Below are positions 34,101 to 44,318 of a stretch of DNA of 64,000 nt, one piece after another. The position numbers were made by a program, and so were the translations under genes. The notes below the pieces were generated by a model. The model saw only the letters and a program-made list of their open reading frames with translations. It had not been told where the DNA came from and searched no databases. Source of the stretch: Fistularia commersonii. Taxonomy: Eukaryota > Chordata > Actinopteri > Syngnathiformes > Fistulariidae. Numbering within the stretch: position 1 is the first letter of the stretch; each line of letters begins with the position of its first letter. The DNA lies in the NCBI GenBank assembly GCA_037954325.1, contig JBBMNZ010000007.1:8347001-8411000 (forward strand), read 5' to 3'.

Positions 34101-37052
34101 GCAGTGTAGCCTTTTCATCGAATCTGGCTCCCTTCACCTTGAATTCAGCAAGCGCTATGTTCTTGTAGTTCCCATCTCCATGCAGCTTAAGGAAGCCTTC
34201 CCTTAGTTTTGCCGGTGCTGGACTAGAATTGCTCATCTTGTCATTCCAAATCATGCAGTTAGGACATCGATTCCAATCACGTTCCGTCATACATGTAAAT
34301 CCGTACCGTACGTGTTCTTCCGACCGCTTTCTTTTTTTGCCCGACATAATTAGTATGAAGGGATTAAAATATTAAGAAAGAAATCACATGACGTACCATC
34401 ACGACAGTCACAAGTTACTACAACTGAGCGCGCCAAAATCCCTGCAGCACGGATAGGCCGAGCTATGTAGCGTGATCACCTGCAGCCAGCGATGTCATCA
34501 CCAATGTGTGTCTTGACCTCCGCCGAACCCCTGAGACTGACTCACCGAACCCCTGGGGTTCGATCGAACCCAGGTTAAGAACCACTGGTCTAATGAGTGA
34601 ACAGTTCTGGATTCTCACCCTCAACGCAGCGGCAGCCGGCCTGCAGCGCATAGGCGTACATCTCCACACTGGACTGGGACAGTAGCTGGTCCCCCGTCAG
34701 GTAGGTGTTGTGGGACGTGGAGATGAAGTAGTTGCTGAGCGGCTGGGTCATGTCCTGGTTGACCTCGTTGTGCTCGGGGTTGAAGATGTCTCCTCCAGGA
34801 CTTCGCATGTAGTTGGTGAAACCTGTGGGAGTCAGACCGGCAGCTTCCTAAGCGACCCGGTCATTGCTTAGGGAGAAACATGCGGCTCTTCATACCGTCG
34901 ATACCCAGGACCATCCGCTGCAGGTTCTCAGGACACGGCTCGAACTTGACCACGATGTCCATCAGCCGCTCTCTGGTCAGCCCTCGCATCTGCAAACGAA
35001 CCCAGCATCAGCATGATCTCCTGGCTCAGCCCACCGGCTGCCCACTCCACCTTGCAGATCCTCGCAGGGACAGCTCCTCGAGTCACTCTTTCTTTCCCTC
35101 GTCCAGAGTTTGAGATGCCACAGCACAGGGCAAACATCTAGCTTAGCGCCATCAGAAGGTCACAGATTTGACCAAAGCTAAACTTCACAGAGGAACCCCT
35201 TACTTCTCTCCTTTTATTTTGGTCTTGGTCTTTGTACAGAGCTAGCTTCCGGCCTCCTCCGGGAGCAGCTTTGTTCAGAGTGGCCTCCTGAGGTCCTCAC
35301 AGTGCAGGTCCAGGTCGAAGCTGCGGCTCAGAATGGAGAGTCCAGGCCTCCTAACAGACCTGTCATCTTGGTTCCTGTTGGTGGTCCAACTACCCTGTTT
35401 TCCTTATCTCTCCAGAGGTCATCGGCGGTCAAACATCAACAGCGAGCTGTTCTCGAAGCTAGCTCTAAACGGGGGAGGTTCAATGCACCTCCAGGAGGCC
35501 CTCAGCACCTTCTTTGGAGACCTCTCCCATCCTTTTGATGCAACTTTCAAATATTCCAGTTTTTTTTCTTTAAATGGAAGACATCTGGACAGAAATCATG
35601 CAGATCGTTTTCTCCACGGCCGCTCCACTCACCTTCTGCTCGTTCTCCAGGAAGCGAGCGAGGTCCTGCAGGTCCATGACCTCTTTCTGGTTGCTATAGG
35701 AGATCATGATCAGGTAGAGGTCTCTGCGGGTGGAGATCATCTTGTAGAAAGAACAGAATTCTTCGAAGCCCAAAGAGCCCTGGTTCTCGTCCGTGTCTGC
35801 TTCCTATAGATATGAAAATAAAAAGTTATAAGGACCTTGCTTGCTCTTTTAAAGCAAACGGTGAGGAACCAGCTGAGATGCTTCACTTCCTGTCACATGA
35901 TGTTCTCTACATTCCTGGACATCTAAGACTTCTTCGGTCAGAAGCCCTCACCTGGAACATCTGCCTGACTTTCTGCTTGGGCAAATTCACGTTGAGTTTG
36001 TGGAGCAGTTGGTGAACCTCTCCGATACTCAAAGTGCCGTCTCCGTTTTTGTCGGCCTCCGAGAAGGTCTGCTGCAACCACCTGAAGTCGCAGTAAAGGT
36101 TCAGCCACTGTGACCGTGAGAAGATCTCCTTCCAGGATGAGCTTCGTCAAGGATACTGGTCGCGGGTTCTCTGCCTGCGGGCCAGACTGTCTTCGTCGCT
36201 GATGCCGGCCATCAGGTACTTCAGGCCGGTGATCCAGGTGCGGGCCTCCTCTGCGTTGGTGGAGACCAGGTCCAGGGACTTCACACGCTCGCCGTAGTAG
36301 ATGCTGAAGCAGCAGTTGGGGTCGAAGCGGTTGTCGGCGTACCTCCTGAACATCTCCGACCTCTTCCCCTCGCACACCTCGTGGATGGAGTCGATGGTGA
36401 CTGGAAGGGACGGAGAAACAGTGGGTTCGCTGAGAGGTCTTCATCAACTCAGACCCTCACCTCCACCCTCTGCACTTCTCACACACACACACACACGCAC
36501 ACACACACACACACACATGTGCAGGGACAGCGCTCTCACTCTTGGCCTTGTCATGCTTCCTGGACGGACGCCATCGGATGCAGGACTTGTGCTGGTCCAG
36601 GAAGAAGAGGCGCTGGAGACCTTTCTTCTTCCCTTTCAGCTTGGTCATCTGCGTTCCCGCCTGCATGGTGCACATGCACCGCTCCACTGTGGAAGGAGAC
36701 CAGGAGACACAGAAGTGGACCTTCTGCTGCCAGTCAAAGGAAGCGATGGACTCATGTATCTGCTGAACATCTGACGGAGGTTTCAGAGGAGGGGCTGCGG
36801 GAGGTTCCACGACCCTCCAGCGACAGACAGACTCCACAACCTCGCATCAAACGACCATAAGAACCATCAAACCCTGGGAAGCTGTGAGGAGGAGGAGGAG
36901 CTGGGAGCAGGAGACACTGTTGTCAGGAGATTATGGGATGAGTCACCTGGGGATTAAAGGGCCTGGACATGTTTGATGATGAGGAGAAACACATCTCCAA
37001 ACGCACACATGGCCCGTCGGAGACAAAACATACATTTGTGTCTACCTCTGGA

Positions 37053-37106
<54 letters not shown>

Positions 37107-37693
37107 TGACAGTGTGTGTAAATAGGACCCCCTGGTGCAGCGGTGTGTGTGTGTGTGCATGTTCTGCAGATTGGCCCACCTCGGGGTTAATCCTGGAGGA
37201 TTGTCTCCTGTCCATATGCCCCCTCTCCCTTCCCAAACCACAAGCTGCAACCTTCACATGAAATTCACCCCAAGCGTTTTATTTCCGGGTCAAAGGTCAA
37301 GTGACGGAGGTGTTTGGAGGCAGGGTGGAGCAAGACCTTACCCATCTGGCCGAGCCTCCAGCGGGGCTGGGCCACCACGCTGCCCCCGATCCAGAAGAAC
37401 TCCTCGGCCAGCCTGGAGATGGAGGCTTTCTGCCAGAGCTTGGGGGAGCTCATGATGGAGGGGGAGGGCGAATCCAGGGGGTTGGAGGTGGTCCTCGCCC
37501 CGTGACCGGAGCTCCTCGCCACCAGGGCTGGAGAGAACCCCCCGGAGCTCAGGGACCCGGCAGACTGGTGGATGGTTTTCCTGGTCATGGAGGAGGGCGC
37601 TGGGCTGCCGCCGGGCCCTGGAGACAGTGGAGCCATGGCCGGGCTGACGTTCATCCCTGAAACCTGAGCCTGAGCCCGGTGCTCGTGTCCCAT
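29871..37693 (-). CDS. plch2: Phospholipase C eta-2
   Basis: Twenty coding exons: 37693-37342, 36686-36540, 36400-36157, 36081-35952, 35803-35633, 34989-34896, 34822-34619, 33941-33821, 33739-33568, 33481-33353, 33254-33171, 33095-32998, 32917-32829, 32738-32553, 32480-32373, 32297-32173, 31983-31899, 31828-31682, 31025-30946, 30866-29871. They total 3,762 bases, 1,253 residues, all phases agreeing. Order: PH domain ([13 protein letters not shown]), EF-hands ([20 protein letters not shown]), X domain with catalytic His in [12 protein letters not shown] and in ENHCS, an acidic linker ([11 protein letters not shown]), Y domain ([20 protein letters not shown]), C2 ([30 protein letters not shown]), and a Ser/Pro-rich tail. 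The N-terminus [16 protein letters not shown] matches PLCH2 (VAWLAEVLLWVGGSVV). It is a calcium-sensitive, neuron-enriched PLC that cleaves PIP2 into IP3 and diacylglycerol. Intron 10 uses a GC donor. Human PLCH2 neighbours SKI at 1p36, as here. Confidence 0.95.
31105..31147. repeat. (CA)n microsatellite in plch2 intron 18/19 region
   Basis: About 20 perfect CA units lie 80 bases upstream (minus-strand sense) of the 30946-31025 exon. Confidence 0.9.
31315..31610 (-). mobile_element. Non-LTR retrotransposon 3' end (reverse transcriptase tail)
   Basis: The minus strand encodes the C-terminal part of a LINE reverse transcriptase: [20 protein letters not shown], then [20 protein letters not shown] and WRKLTRCGD, ending at a stop at 31350. 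It is followed by a GTGGCGACACCTGAAGGGAA tail and an AGAAGAAG microsatellite at about 31,317-31,340. It is 5'-truncated and sits inside a plch2 intron on the same strand. The W(F)GH and RGRPK(R)R motifs are typical of fish LINEs; I do not name the clade firmly. Confidence 0.75.
33353..33353 (-). other. plch2: GC splice donor of plch2 exon 10
   Basis: The exon ends ACTCACAG|GCAAGTCC. CAG|GCAAGT is the consensus of U2 GC-AG introns. It is the only donor that keeps frame with the phase-0 exon starting at 33254, and reading on reaches a stop within about 25 codons. The CAG acceptor lies at 33257-33255. Confidence 0.7.
33536..33567. repeat. CA microsatellite fused to the plch2 exon 9 donor
   Basis: On the minus strand the donor reads GTCAAG|gtgtgtgtttgtgtgtg and runs directly into a (GT)n tract, so the repeat supplies the donor bases. 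Confidence 0.8.
33980..34595 (-). mobile_element. 600-bp hAT-type element carrying a truncated ZBED5-like ORF
   Basis: The element spans 33988-34587. Its ends are perfect 16-base terminal inverted repeats (CAGTGGTTCTTAACCT / AGGTTAAGAACCACTG). Flanking 8-base target duplications, gtctaatt (33980-33987) and gtctaatg (34588-34595), match at 7 of 8, as expected for hAT elements. On the minus strand an ATG at about 34347 opens a frame starting [20 protein letters not shown] with [11 protein letters not shown]. This resembles the BED-finger N-terminus of ZBED5/SCAND3-type hAT transposases. The second half of the zinc finger and the catalytic domain are missing, so it is non-autonomous. It lies in plch2 intron 7. 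Confidence 0.85.
36480..36518. repeat. (AC)n next to plch2 exon 2 donor
   Basis: About 18 AC units with one G interruption lie 20 bases past the donor (36,539) of the 36540-36686 exon. Confidence 0.85.
37055..37105. repeat. (GT)n microsatellite in plch2 intron 1
   Basis: About 25 perfect GT units, followed by a shorter GT run at 37,143-37,158. Confidence 0.92.
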
Positions 37694-38340
37694 TCACGCT
37701 TCCTGGAGCCCCGCCGCACCTCCTGGGATCTTCGTTGCACCTCCTGGGCTTCTGCGATGCCGCCCGTCAGGACCTCCCCTCCTCAAAGTCCGGCCGCAAA
37801 TCATCGGAACAGTCTCTCCGTCCCAGACCTGGCGTGCTCCTCATCCTGGTCCTCCTCCGTCACCTTCTTCTTCAAGCGGCCCTGAAAGGAGCTCCTCCTC
37901 AGGGCGAAGAACACAACATGTCGGTGGCTAAATCTCGGCAGAGCCATAATCCCACAGCGAGACTTCAGCGGTAGGTTCACGCAGGGATTTTCACGCAAGC
38001 GTAAGCCTCTGAGGAAGAGGAGGCCGGGCAGGAGCAAAGGCTTCTTACGCAACGGTGAGGAACACCGCACGGACGTGCTGATTGGATGATCGGATGGTTG
38101 GATGCGCGTCCTCCAGGTGGACGCCAGAGCTCCCTCCACGGGCCGGTCGGTGAAAAGACGCCACCGTCCTCCAGTCATGTGATCTGATGCAGCAGGTACG
38201 GAAGAACCTGAGCGTCTATGAGCGCATTTACCGTAATTACATATTTTTATCTGCAAGTGTGCACATGAACTCTTGGTTCATGAATTCTTGGATATGCAAC
38301 GTATCTCAAAAATACATTTTTAGATACATCAATTAGTGTA
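37694..38340 (-). promoter_or_regulatory. plch2 5' region
   Basis: Sequence upstream of the plch2 start contains no further exon I can support. Promoter function is inferred only from position. Confidence 0.35.
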
Positions 38341-38632
38341 TACAGTGTCTATCTTAAGTATTCACCCCCTTGGATGTTTTACCGTTTTAGTGCTTTCGTA
38401 AATCAATCATGGTCAATAAAATTGGGCTTTTTGAACAAAAAAATGTATTGGAAAATATATTTTCATTTCATTGACATTTCTTTGTAGAAATCTGTTTTCA
38501 CTTTGACATTTAAGACTTTTTTTGATACATTTTTGTGTTAAAAAAGCCTAATTTAATTGACCATGATTGATTTATGAAAGCACTAAAAGGGTAAAACATC
38601 CAAGGGGGTGAATACATATGATAGACACTGTA
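38341..38632. mobile_element. Palindromic Tc1/mariner-like MITE
   Basis: The 288-base element at 38343-38630 has long terminal inverted repeats of more than 100 bases: cagtgtctatcttaagtatt... against ...catatgatagacactg, with ttcacccccttggatgtttt pairing with aaacatccaagggggtgaa. TA dinucleotides flank both ends (38341-38342, 38631-38632). There is no coding capacity; the whole element can fold into one hairpin. The CAGTGtcTat...TATTCAccCCC ends resemble Tc1-type elements. Confidence 0.8.
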
Positions 38633-38699
38633 GATATGTAACATAGACACACAGTATGTATGTATGTGGACATCTTTGAAAAATGGTACAAAGGCAACA

Positions 38700-39990
38700 T
38701 ATCCATCCATCCAACAATGCAGACACTCGATTCTGTGGCCAAAAAAATCGGATCCCCTCGACGCACTGGCTGCACCTCGAAATTTTGTCCTATTATGAAC
38801 CGAACTTGTGACAAAGGGCAGCCCTGGCAGAGTCCAACTCCAAGAGAAATGGGTCTGATTGGAACATGGAACATGGACCTTTTGGACTCAGTTTCTCCTG
38901 ACTCCCTGTTGTTCTGCCGGAGGCGGGAGTGGAAACTCCTTCTGACAGGGGACTCTGCCAGACGTTCTCAGCAGACCCTCACATTACGTTTGGGTCTGCC
39001 AGGTCTGACCGGCAACCTCCACCATCGAAGCCAGGTCACCACCGGGTGGGGATCAGTTGACAGCACTGCCCCTCTCTTCAACAGTGTCCAGGACGCGCAA
39101 GTCCAACGATACGACCATAAGGTCGATCAAAGCTTTGAGACCTAAGGTGTGTTGGTGACAAGAGCGCATAAGGATACCTTTATGCCTGAGCATGGTGTTT
39201 GCTATGGACAATCCACGACGAGCACAGAAGTCCAATACCAAAACACCGCTCGGGTTCAGTTCGGGGCGGCCTTCCAATCATGCCTTTCCAAGTCGGACTT
39301 TCACTGCCCACGAGAGCGTTGAAGTCTCCCAGTAGAACAAGGGATTCCCCCGATAAGAGCGCTCTCTAGCAGCACCTCCAGGGACCCCAAGAAGGGCGGA
39401 TAAACTGAACTGTTGTTGGGTGCATAGCCACAAACAACAGGTAGAACCTGTCCCCCCCCATCCTGAAGGATACCCTCTCGCCCACAGCGTTGAACCCCAA
39501 CGTACAGTTGGGGGGCGATCAATATGCCCACACCTGCCTGGCGCTCTCACTGGGGAACAACTCCAGAGTATAACAAAAAAAAAAAGAGTCCAGCCCATCT
39601 TGAGAGGGCCGGTTCCAGACCCCATGCTGTGCATTGAGGTAAGTCTGACTACATCTAGTCGGAATCTCTTAGCCTTGTGCACCAGCTCGGGCTCCTTCCC
39701 CGCCAGAGAGGTGAAATTCCATATCCCAAGAGCCAGCTTCTGCAGCCTTGGATCGGACCGCCAAGGTCCCTCGCGCCAGCCACCACCCGGTCCGGACTAC
39801 ACTCGGCCCCCTTGGCCCTTCCTGTAGGTTGTGTCCAGGGGAAGAGGGACCCATGTCAATCCTTTAGGCTGGGCCCGGCCACCAGGCGCTCGACATCGAC
39901 TCCTGCCCCCGGGCCTGGCTCTAGGAGGACACAGTGACCCATGACCAGGCAAGGGAAAACTACATCCAAAATGTGTGTTCTTCATGAGGG
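38700..39990 (-). mobile_element. LINE remnant with AP-endonuclease domain
   Basis: On the minus strand, broken frames match the 5' half of a fish non-LTR element. In order they are an RARPGG-rich leader, a LALGIWNFTSLAG-like segment, then HKAKRFRLDVVRLTSMHSMG, CLWLCTQQQFSLSALLGVP, a diverged LLGDFNAHVG-type region, LDFCARRGLSIANTMLRHKG, and after 39,050 a VTWLRWWRLP-like stretch. These are endonuclease-domain landmarks. Frameshifts and stops interrupt it and no reverse transcriptase is present, so it is dead. It lies between plch2 and ski. Confidence 0.7.
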
Positions 39991-40375
39991 TCTTTTGAGC
40001 TGTGCTCTGTCTGGTCCCTTACTTGGGACCTGTTTGCCTTGGGTGACCCTTCCAGGTGCATAAACGGGATGGGGGTATGTATGAACTGGAAAAAAATGAA
40101 AAAAATAAACAGGCATTTATTTTGTAATTTTTAACCTAATTTTTCCAAAACTTTATATATGTAATTTACAATTTACTGTGTCATACAGGGTTGTATTGTA
40201 TTGAATTGTATACAATTTGAATATACTTCATACATATATAAAAAAATCAGTCAAAATTAGTTCAAAAGATAAGCTGTAAATATCTTTACCTGTCGTTATA
40301 AACACACACATGAATGCATTCATCGACGGCGTGATAGAAAACAGACTCCTCAGGGCGGCTCTGATTGGCTGAGAG
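39991..40375. other. AT-rich intergenic gap
   Basis: AT-rich sequence with TATAT stretches; no gene or repeat family recognised. Confidence 0.4.
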
Positions 40376-40381
40376 TTTATT
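40376..40381 (-). terminator. ski: Probable poly(A) signal of ski
   Basis: AATAAA on the minus strand, about 1.8 kb past the ski stop codon and before the LINE remnant, is the best candidate for the end of the ski 3' UTR. Confidence 0.45.
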
Positions 40382-41167
40382 CTTATTGTACAAGTTTGAG
40401 AGGGAAAAGACAAGAATCCAAACCCAGGAAGCCCCGGGGGCCTGACCCTCCCGACCCCCCCGGGGCCTGAACCCAGAGACAGTAAGACATACAAGTGTTT
40501 CTCTTGCGGCGGGAGGAGCCGTCCAACCCGGGGTTGCAGGTTCTGCTCCGCTTCACCCTTTTGGCCCGACGCTCGGTCCGGACTCTGCTCAGCCAAAAGG
40601 GAACATCAGATCTTTCCACATAAAAAGGTCAAAGTCTCCTTTCTGTTGGCGGACGGACCCGCAGAACCACCGCCGGTTCTCCTCCTCCAAACCCTCGAGG
40701 ACAACAAAGCTCTGAAGATCCAAATATAAGTTCTTTTTTGGTTTCAAGTAAGAGCAAAAAAATAATGTTCATTGTCAGTTTCCGGCGACATAGTAACGGG
40801 AATCTTATTTACAGTAGTACTGAGGCAGTACTGTAGAAGTACTGTATGTACATCGGAGCAATCCTGTGGTCTGGAACGTGGGGGGGGGGGTTACGATGCA
40901 CTGAGCAGGTTCTGTCCTTTAAAAAGTGCAATTCCTTTTTCGTAAAGTAAAAAAATATATATCCATATTTTGTATATATGTAGAAATGTTGTTGGTATAA
41001 ACAGCATTTTTCTTTTGAGCGCCAAAAAAACCAGAGACGGCAAATGAAGGCTTTCCCGTCGATGGGCAGCAAATCTTTACAGAATACAGTTCTGTGACAG
41101 AACTCAGTATAAAACCAGTACCGCTTCTCCACTCGACACAGCCTGGGGACCGGCCTGCAGCAACGCT

Positions 41168-41518
41168 GGAGGTCTGCAGGGAATCTGAAGATCTGCAGGG
41201 ACCATGAAGGTCTGCAGGGACTCTGGAGGTCTGCGAGAACTCCAGAGGTCTGCGAGAACTCCTGAGGTCTGCGAGAACTCCTGAGGTCTGCAGGGACTCT
41301 GGAGGTCTGCATGGACTCAAGAGGTCTGCGAGAACTCCGGAGGTCTGCGAGAACTCCTGAGGTCTGCGAGAACTCCTGAGGTCTGCGAGAACTCCTGAGG
41401 TCTGCAGGGACTCTGGAGGTCTGCATGGACTCTAGAGGTCTGCGAGAACTCCTGAGGTCTGCGAGAACTCCTGAGGTCTGCAGGGACTCTGGAGGTCTGG
41501 AGGCCCTGTGAAGGTCTG
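41168..41518. repeat. 19-bp minisatellite in the ski 3' UTR
   Basis: About 18 tandem copies of a 19-base unit, consensus gaggtctgcgagaactcct, with two main variants (cagggactctg and catggactcaa/ta). Variants recur in a fixed order, indicating higher-order duplication of four- to six-unit blocks. It lies inside the presumed ski 3' UTR (40,360-42,176). Confidence 0.9.
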
Positions 41519-42079
41519 TTGCACTATTCAAAACACAATGAAAGCAAGTGACTGAATATCCAGTCCTGGGTGGCCGGGGGGGTCTGGGTACCCCAGGACC
41601 TCAGGACCTCAGGAGTGTGCGTGCACGTGGTTTTCTATGGGTGCTTTCCTTGCCGGGGGGAGTAACAGTGCTGTGCAAGCAATATCTCTCAAGAAGTACA
41701 TCTTCTACGCAGTAATACAAAGCAAGCGGGTAGTAAAAGTACTTAGTGGTAAAACGGCGTCTCCTCCTGCTCCTCCTGCTCCTCCTTCCCTCCATCTTCA
41801 AGTAGAGTTGTGTGTCTGCACATCTTGAAATAGCTTATACCAAAATACAACATCTTGGGCAGCATCGGGTGTCTGGTCCAAATCTCCAAGGTTGGCTGGA
41901 GATGTGTGTATCACCGGCTGGCGGGGGGTGGTGGTGCGAGGGATAGGAGGGGCGGAGCTTCTTACACACTCTACAACATGCTTAGATCTCATGCTACGTT
42001 CTAGTTTGTTCCATCAACTTCGGGAGGAGACTGTTTTGGATCCCATCGTGTCACATGGGACAGTTTTCCTGGATAAAAA

Positions 42080-42118
42080 TGGCGGCGTCCTCCTCCTCCT
42101 CCTCCTCCTCCTCCTGGT
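42080..42118. repeat. (TCC)n trinucleotide repeat in the ski 3' UTR
   Basis: About ten TCC units (GGA on the ski sense strand) lie 60 bases past the ski stop codon. Confidence 0.85.
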
Positions 42119-42176
42119 CCTGGACGCTGCAGCCCAACCCCCCCTCCACTGGCTCCTCTCTCCGGCGTCGCGGCTG

Positions 42177-43922
42177 TTAGGTGTGCGTGGGTGTGGGTGT
42201 GTGTGTGTGTGTGTCCTCAGCGCCGGCCTGCGCCGCCAGCCGTGCCTGCAGCTCCTGGACCACGGCCTCCAGACTCTGCCGCGCCTCCCGCTCCCGCTGC
42301 AGCTCTCGCCTCAGCTGCTCGCGGTCGGCCTCCGCCTGCTGCAGCTGCAGGTGCAGCTCCTCGATCTGTGTGTGTGTCGGGGAGGGGGGAGGGTTAGACA
42401 CCTGGCGAGGGGGCGGAGCCTAAAGGCGGCGGCCGACGCTCTTACCTGCGCCGAGTATTTGACCCGCAGCCGCTCGGGCTCACAGCCTTTATCGCAGACC
42501 CTCAGCGTCCTCTGGGCCTCCAGCTGGCGCCGCAGACGCCCGCTGGACTCCTCGGCCTCCCGCATCTTCTTCTCCCAGTCCACGCGCAGACGCTCGATCT
42601 CCTTCCGCAGGTTCCTCTTGGCCTCCACCGCCTCCCGGAGGCGCCCTTTCTTTGCAACGCGCACAAACTCCAGTTCCTGCAAACCCAGCAGGGAGAGGGC
42701 GGAGGTTAGAAGCTAAGATGGCAGACGTGAGGGGTCGGAGGGGTCAGGGAGGGGTCAGGGAGGGGTCAGGGAGGGAGGTTCCCACCTGCTGAAGGCTGCG
42801 TTTGGCCTGCACGGCGGCGGCCAGCTTCTCCTCCTGCTTCACCCTCATCCTGACAATCTCCTGGAGGAACTTCTCTCGGGCTTCTTTGGTGTCCAGGCCG
42901 GCGTACAGCGTCTGCCGGAGGGTGTCCACCTCCGGGCAGAGGGCCCCCGGCAGGGGGGGCGGCCCGTCCGGAACCGGGACCGGGGCCGGGGCCGGGGCCT
43001 TCGGGAGCGGCGTCTGGGTCACCCCGCCGCAGGCGGAGGGAGGGGGGGCCCGGGAGGATGCCGGCACTGGGCCTGAGGGGAAGAGGAGACGACATCAGCC
43101 ACGGGGTTCACATGGGCAACAAGACCGACCTGGAACATCTCAGTGGAGTTCCTCAAACAAAGGGCCTCCTGGAAGAACTTCTCAAACTGGCTATGGATTC
43201 AGACGTTGGACCATCAGCCAGGGCTCGGCGCAGCTGGACTTCTTCAAACGGCCACTAGATGGAGCAGCTGCGCCGCGCTCCCCCCTCAGTTCTCCAGGAG
43301 AAGGCCCGGTTTGAGGATCTTCTCCCGGGAGTTTGAAATGGAAACTCACGGTCATCGCAGTCGTCGACGTCGATCTCTCCCTCCGAGTCGCCCTCGTCGG
43401 TCGCCGTCCTCCCAAAGTCTCCGTTGGGCAGCTCGGGCACCTTCCCGGGAGCAAGGAGGTCTCCAGGCGGGGTCTCCTTACACTTTGAGCAAGACCTTCA
43501 GGACGAGAAAGAAGAAGCGAGGAACTTCAGAAGGCACCATTTGGACTTGGGATTGGACAGTTTTTAACGTGTGTGGTGACTCACCTCTCGACCGGGTCCT
43601 TCTCTGAAGCTTTGGGGGACCAGGGCCGGAACGCAGAAGGTCTCTGCTTCAGGTCCTGAGGCGCAAAACCCAAACATTGTGAGATGGCGGCGAAGCACCA
43701 CACCGTGGACACAGTGAGGCAATGCTGGAGGTGTGTGTGTATGTGTGTGTGTGTGTGCACATGATGGCTGACGGGTCACAGACCTTCTGCGTGGAGTTGG
43801 ACTGCAGCCAGTCTGCTCTCCGGTCCTTCTCAGCTGACGGAGATTGCAGCTGGTCCAGCTTGGCCCTCTTGGCTGGGACAGGGCTGGGGGACTGAGAGGA
43901 CAGCCAGGTCAGTCGTCATCAT

Positions 43923-43963
<41 letters not shown>

Positions 43964-44090
43964 TGTTTACTACTGCTACTGTTTGGGGGTGAGTGGTATC
44001 ACTCAGAAACCGGTTTCAGTTGGAACGACTGGATAGAAAGAAGAAGAAAAGATGCATCTGTGCAAGCGCTTAGCTTGGCTCACACACCAG

Positions 44091-44158
<68 letters not shown>

Positions 44159-44253
44159 GCTGAGGCGTTGGAGATCTGGACCCTGAATTGGGAGTGTAGG
44201 GAGCTTGGATGGAGCTGCTTGATTCAACGGCACCAACTGTAGGATCTGAGGTG

Positions 44254-44318
<65 letters not shown>

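Noticed and set aside
40809..41531. 240-codon minus-strand frame with a 19-residue repeat
   Set aside because: It is produced by the 19-bp minisatellite and lies in the ski 3' UTR; no family resemblance and no independent promoter.
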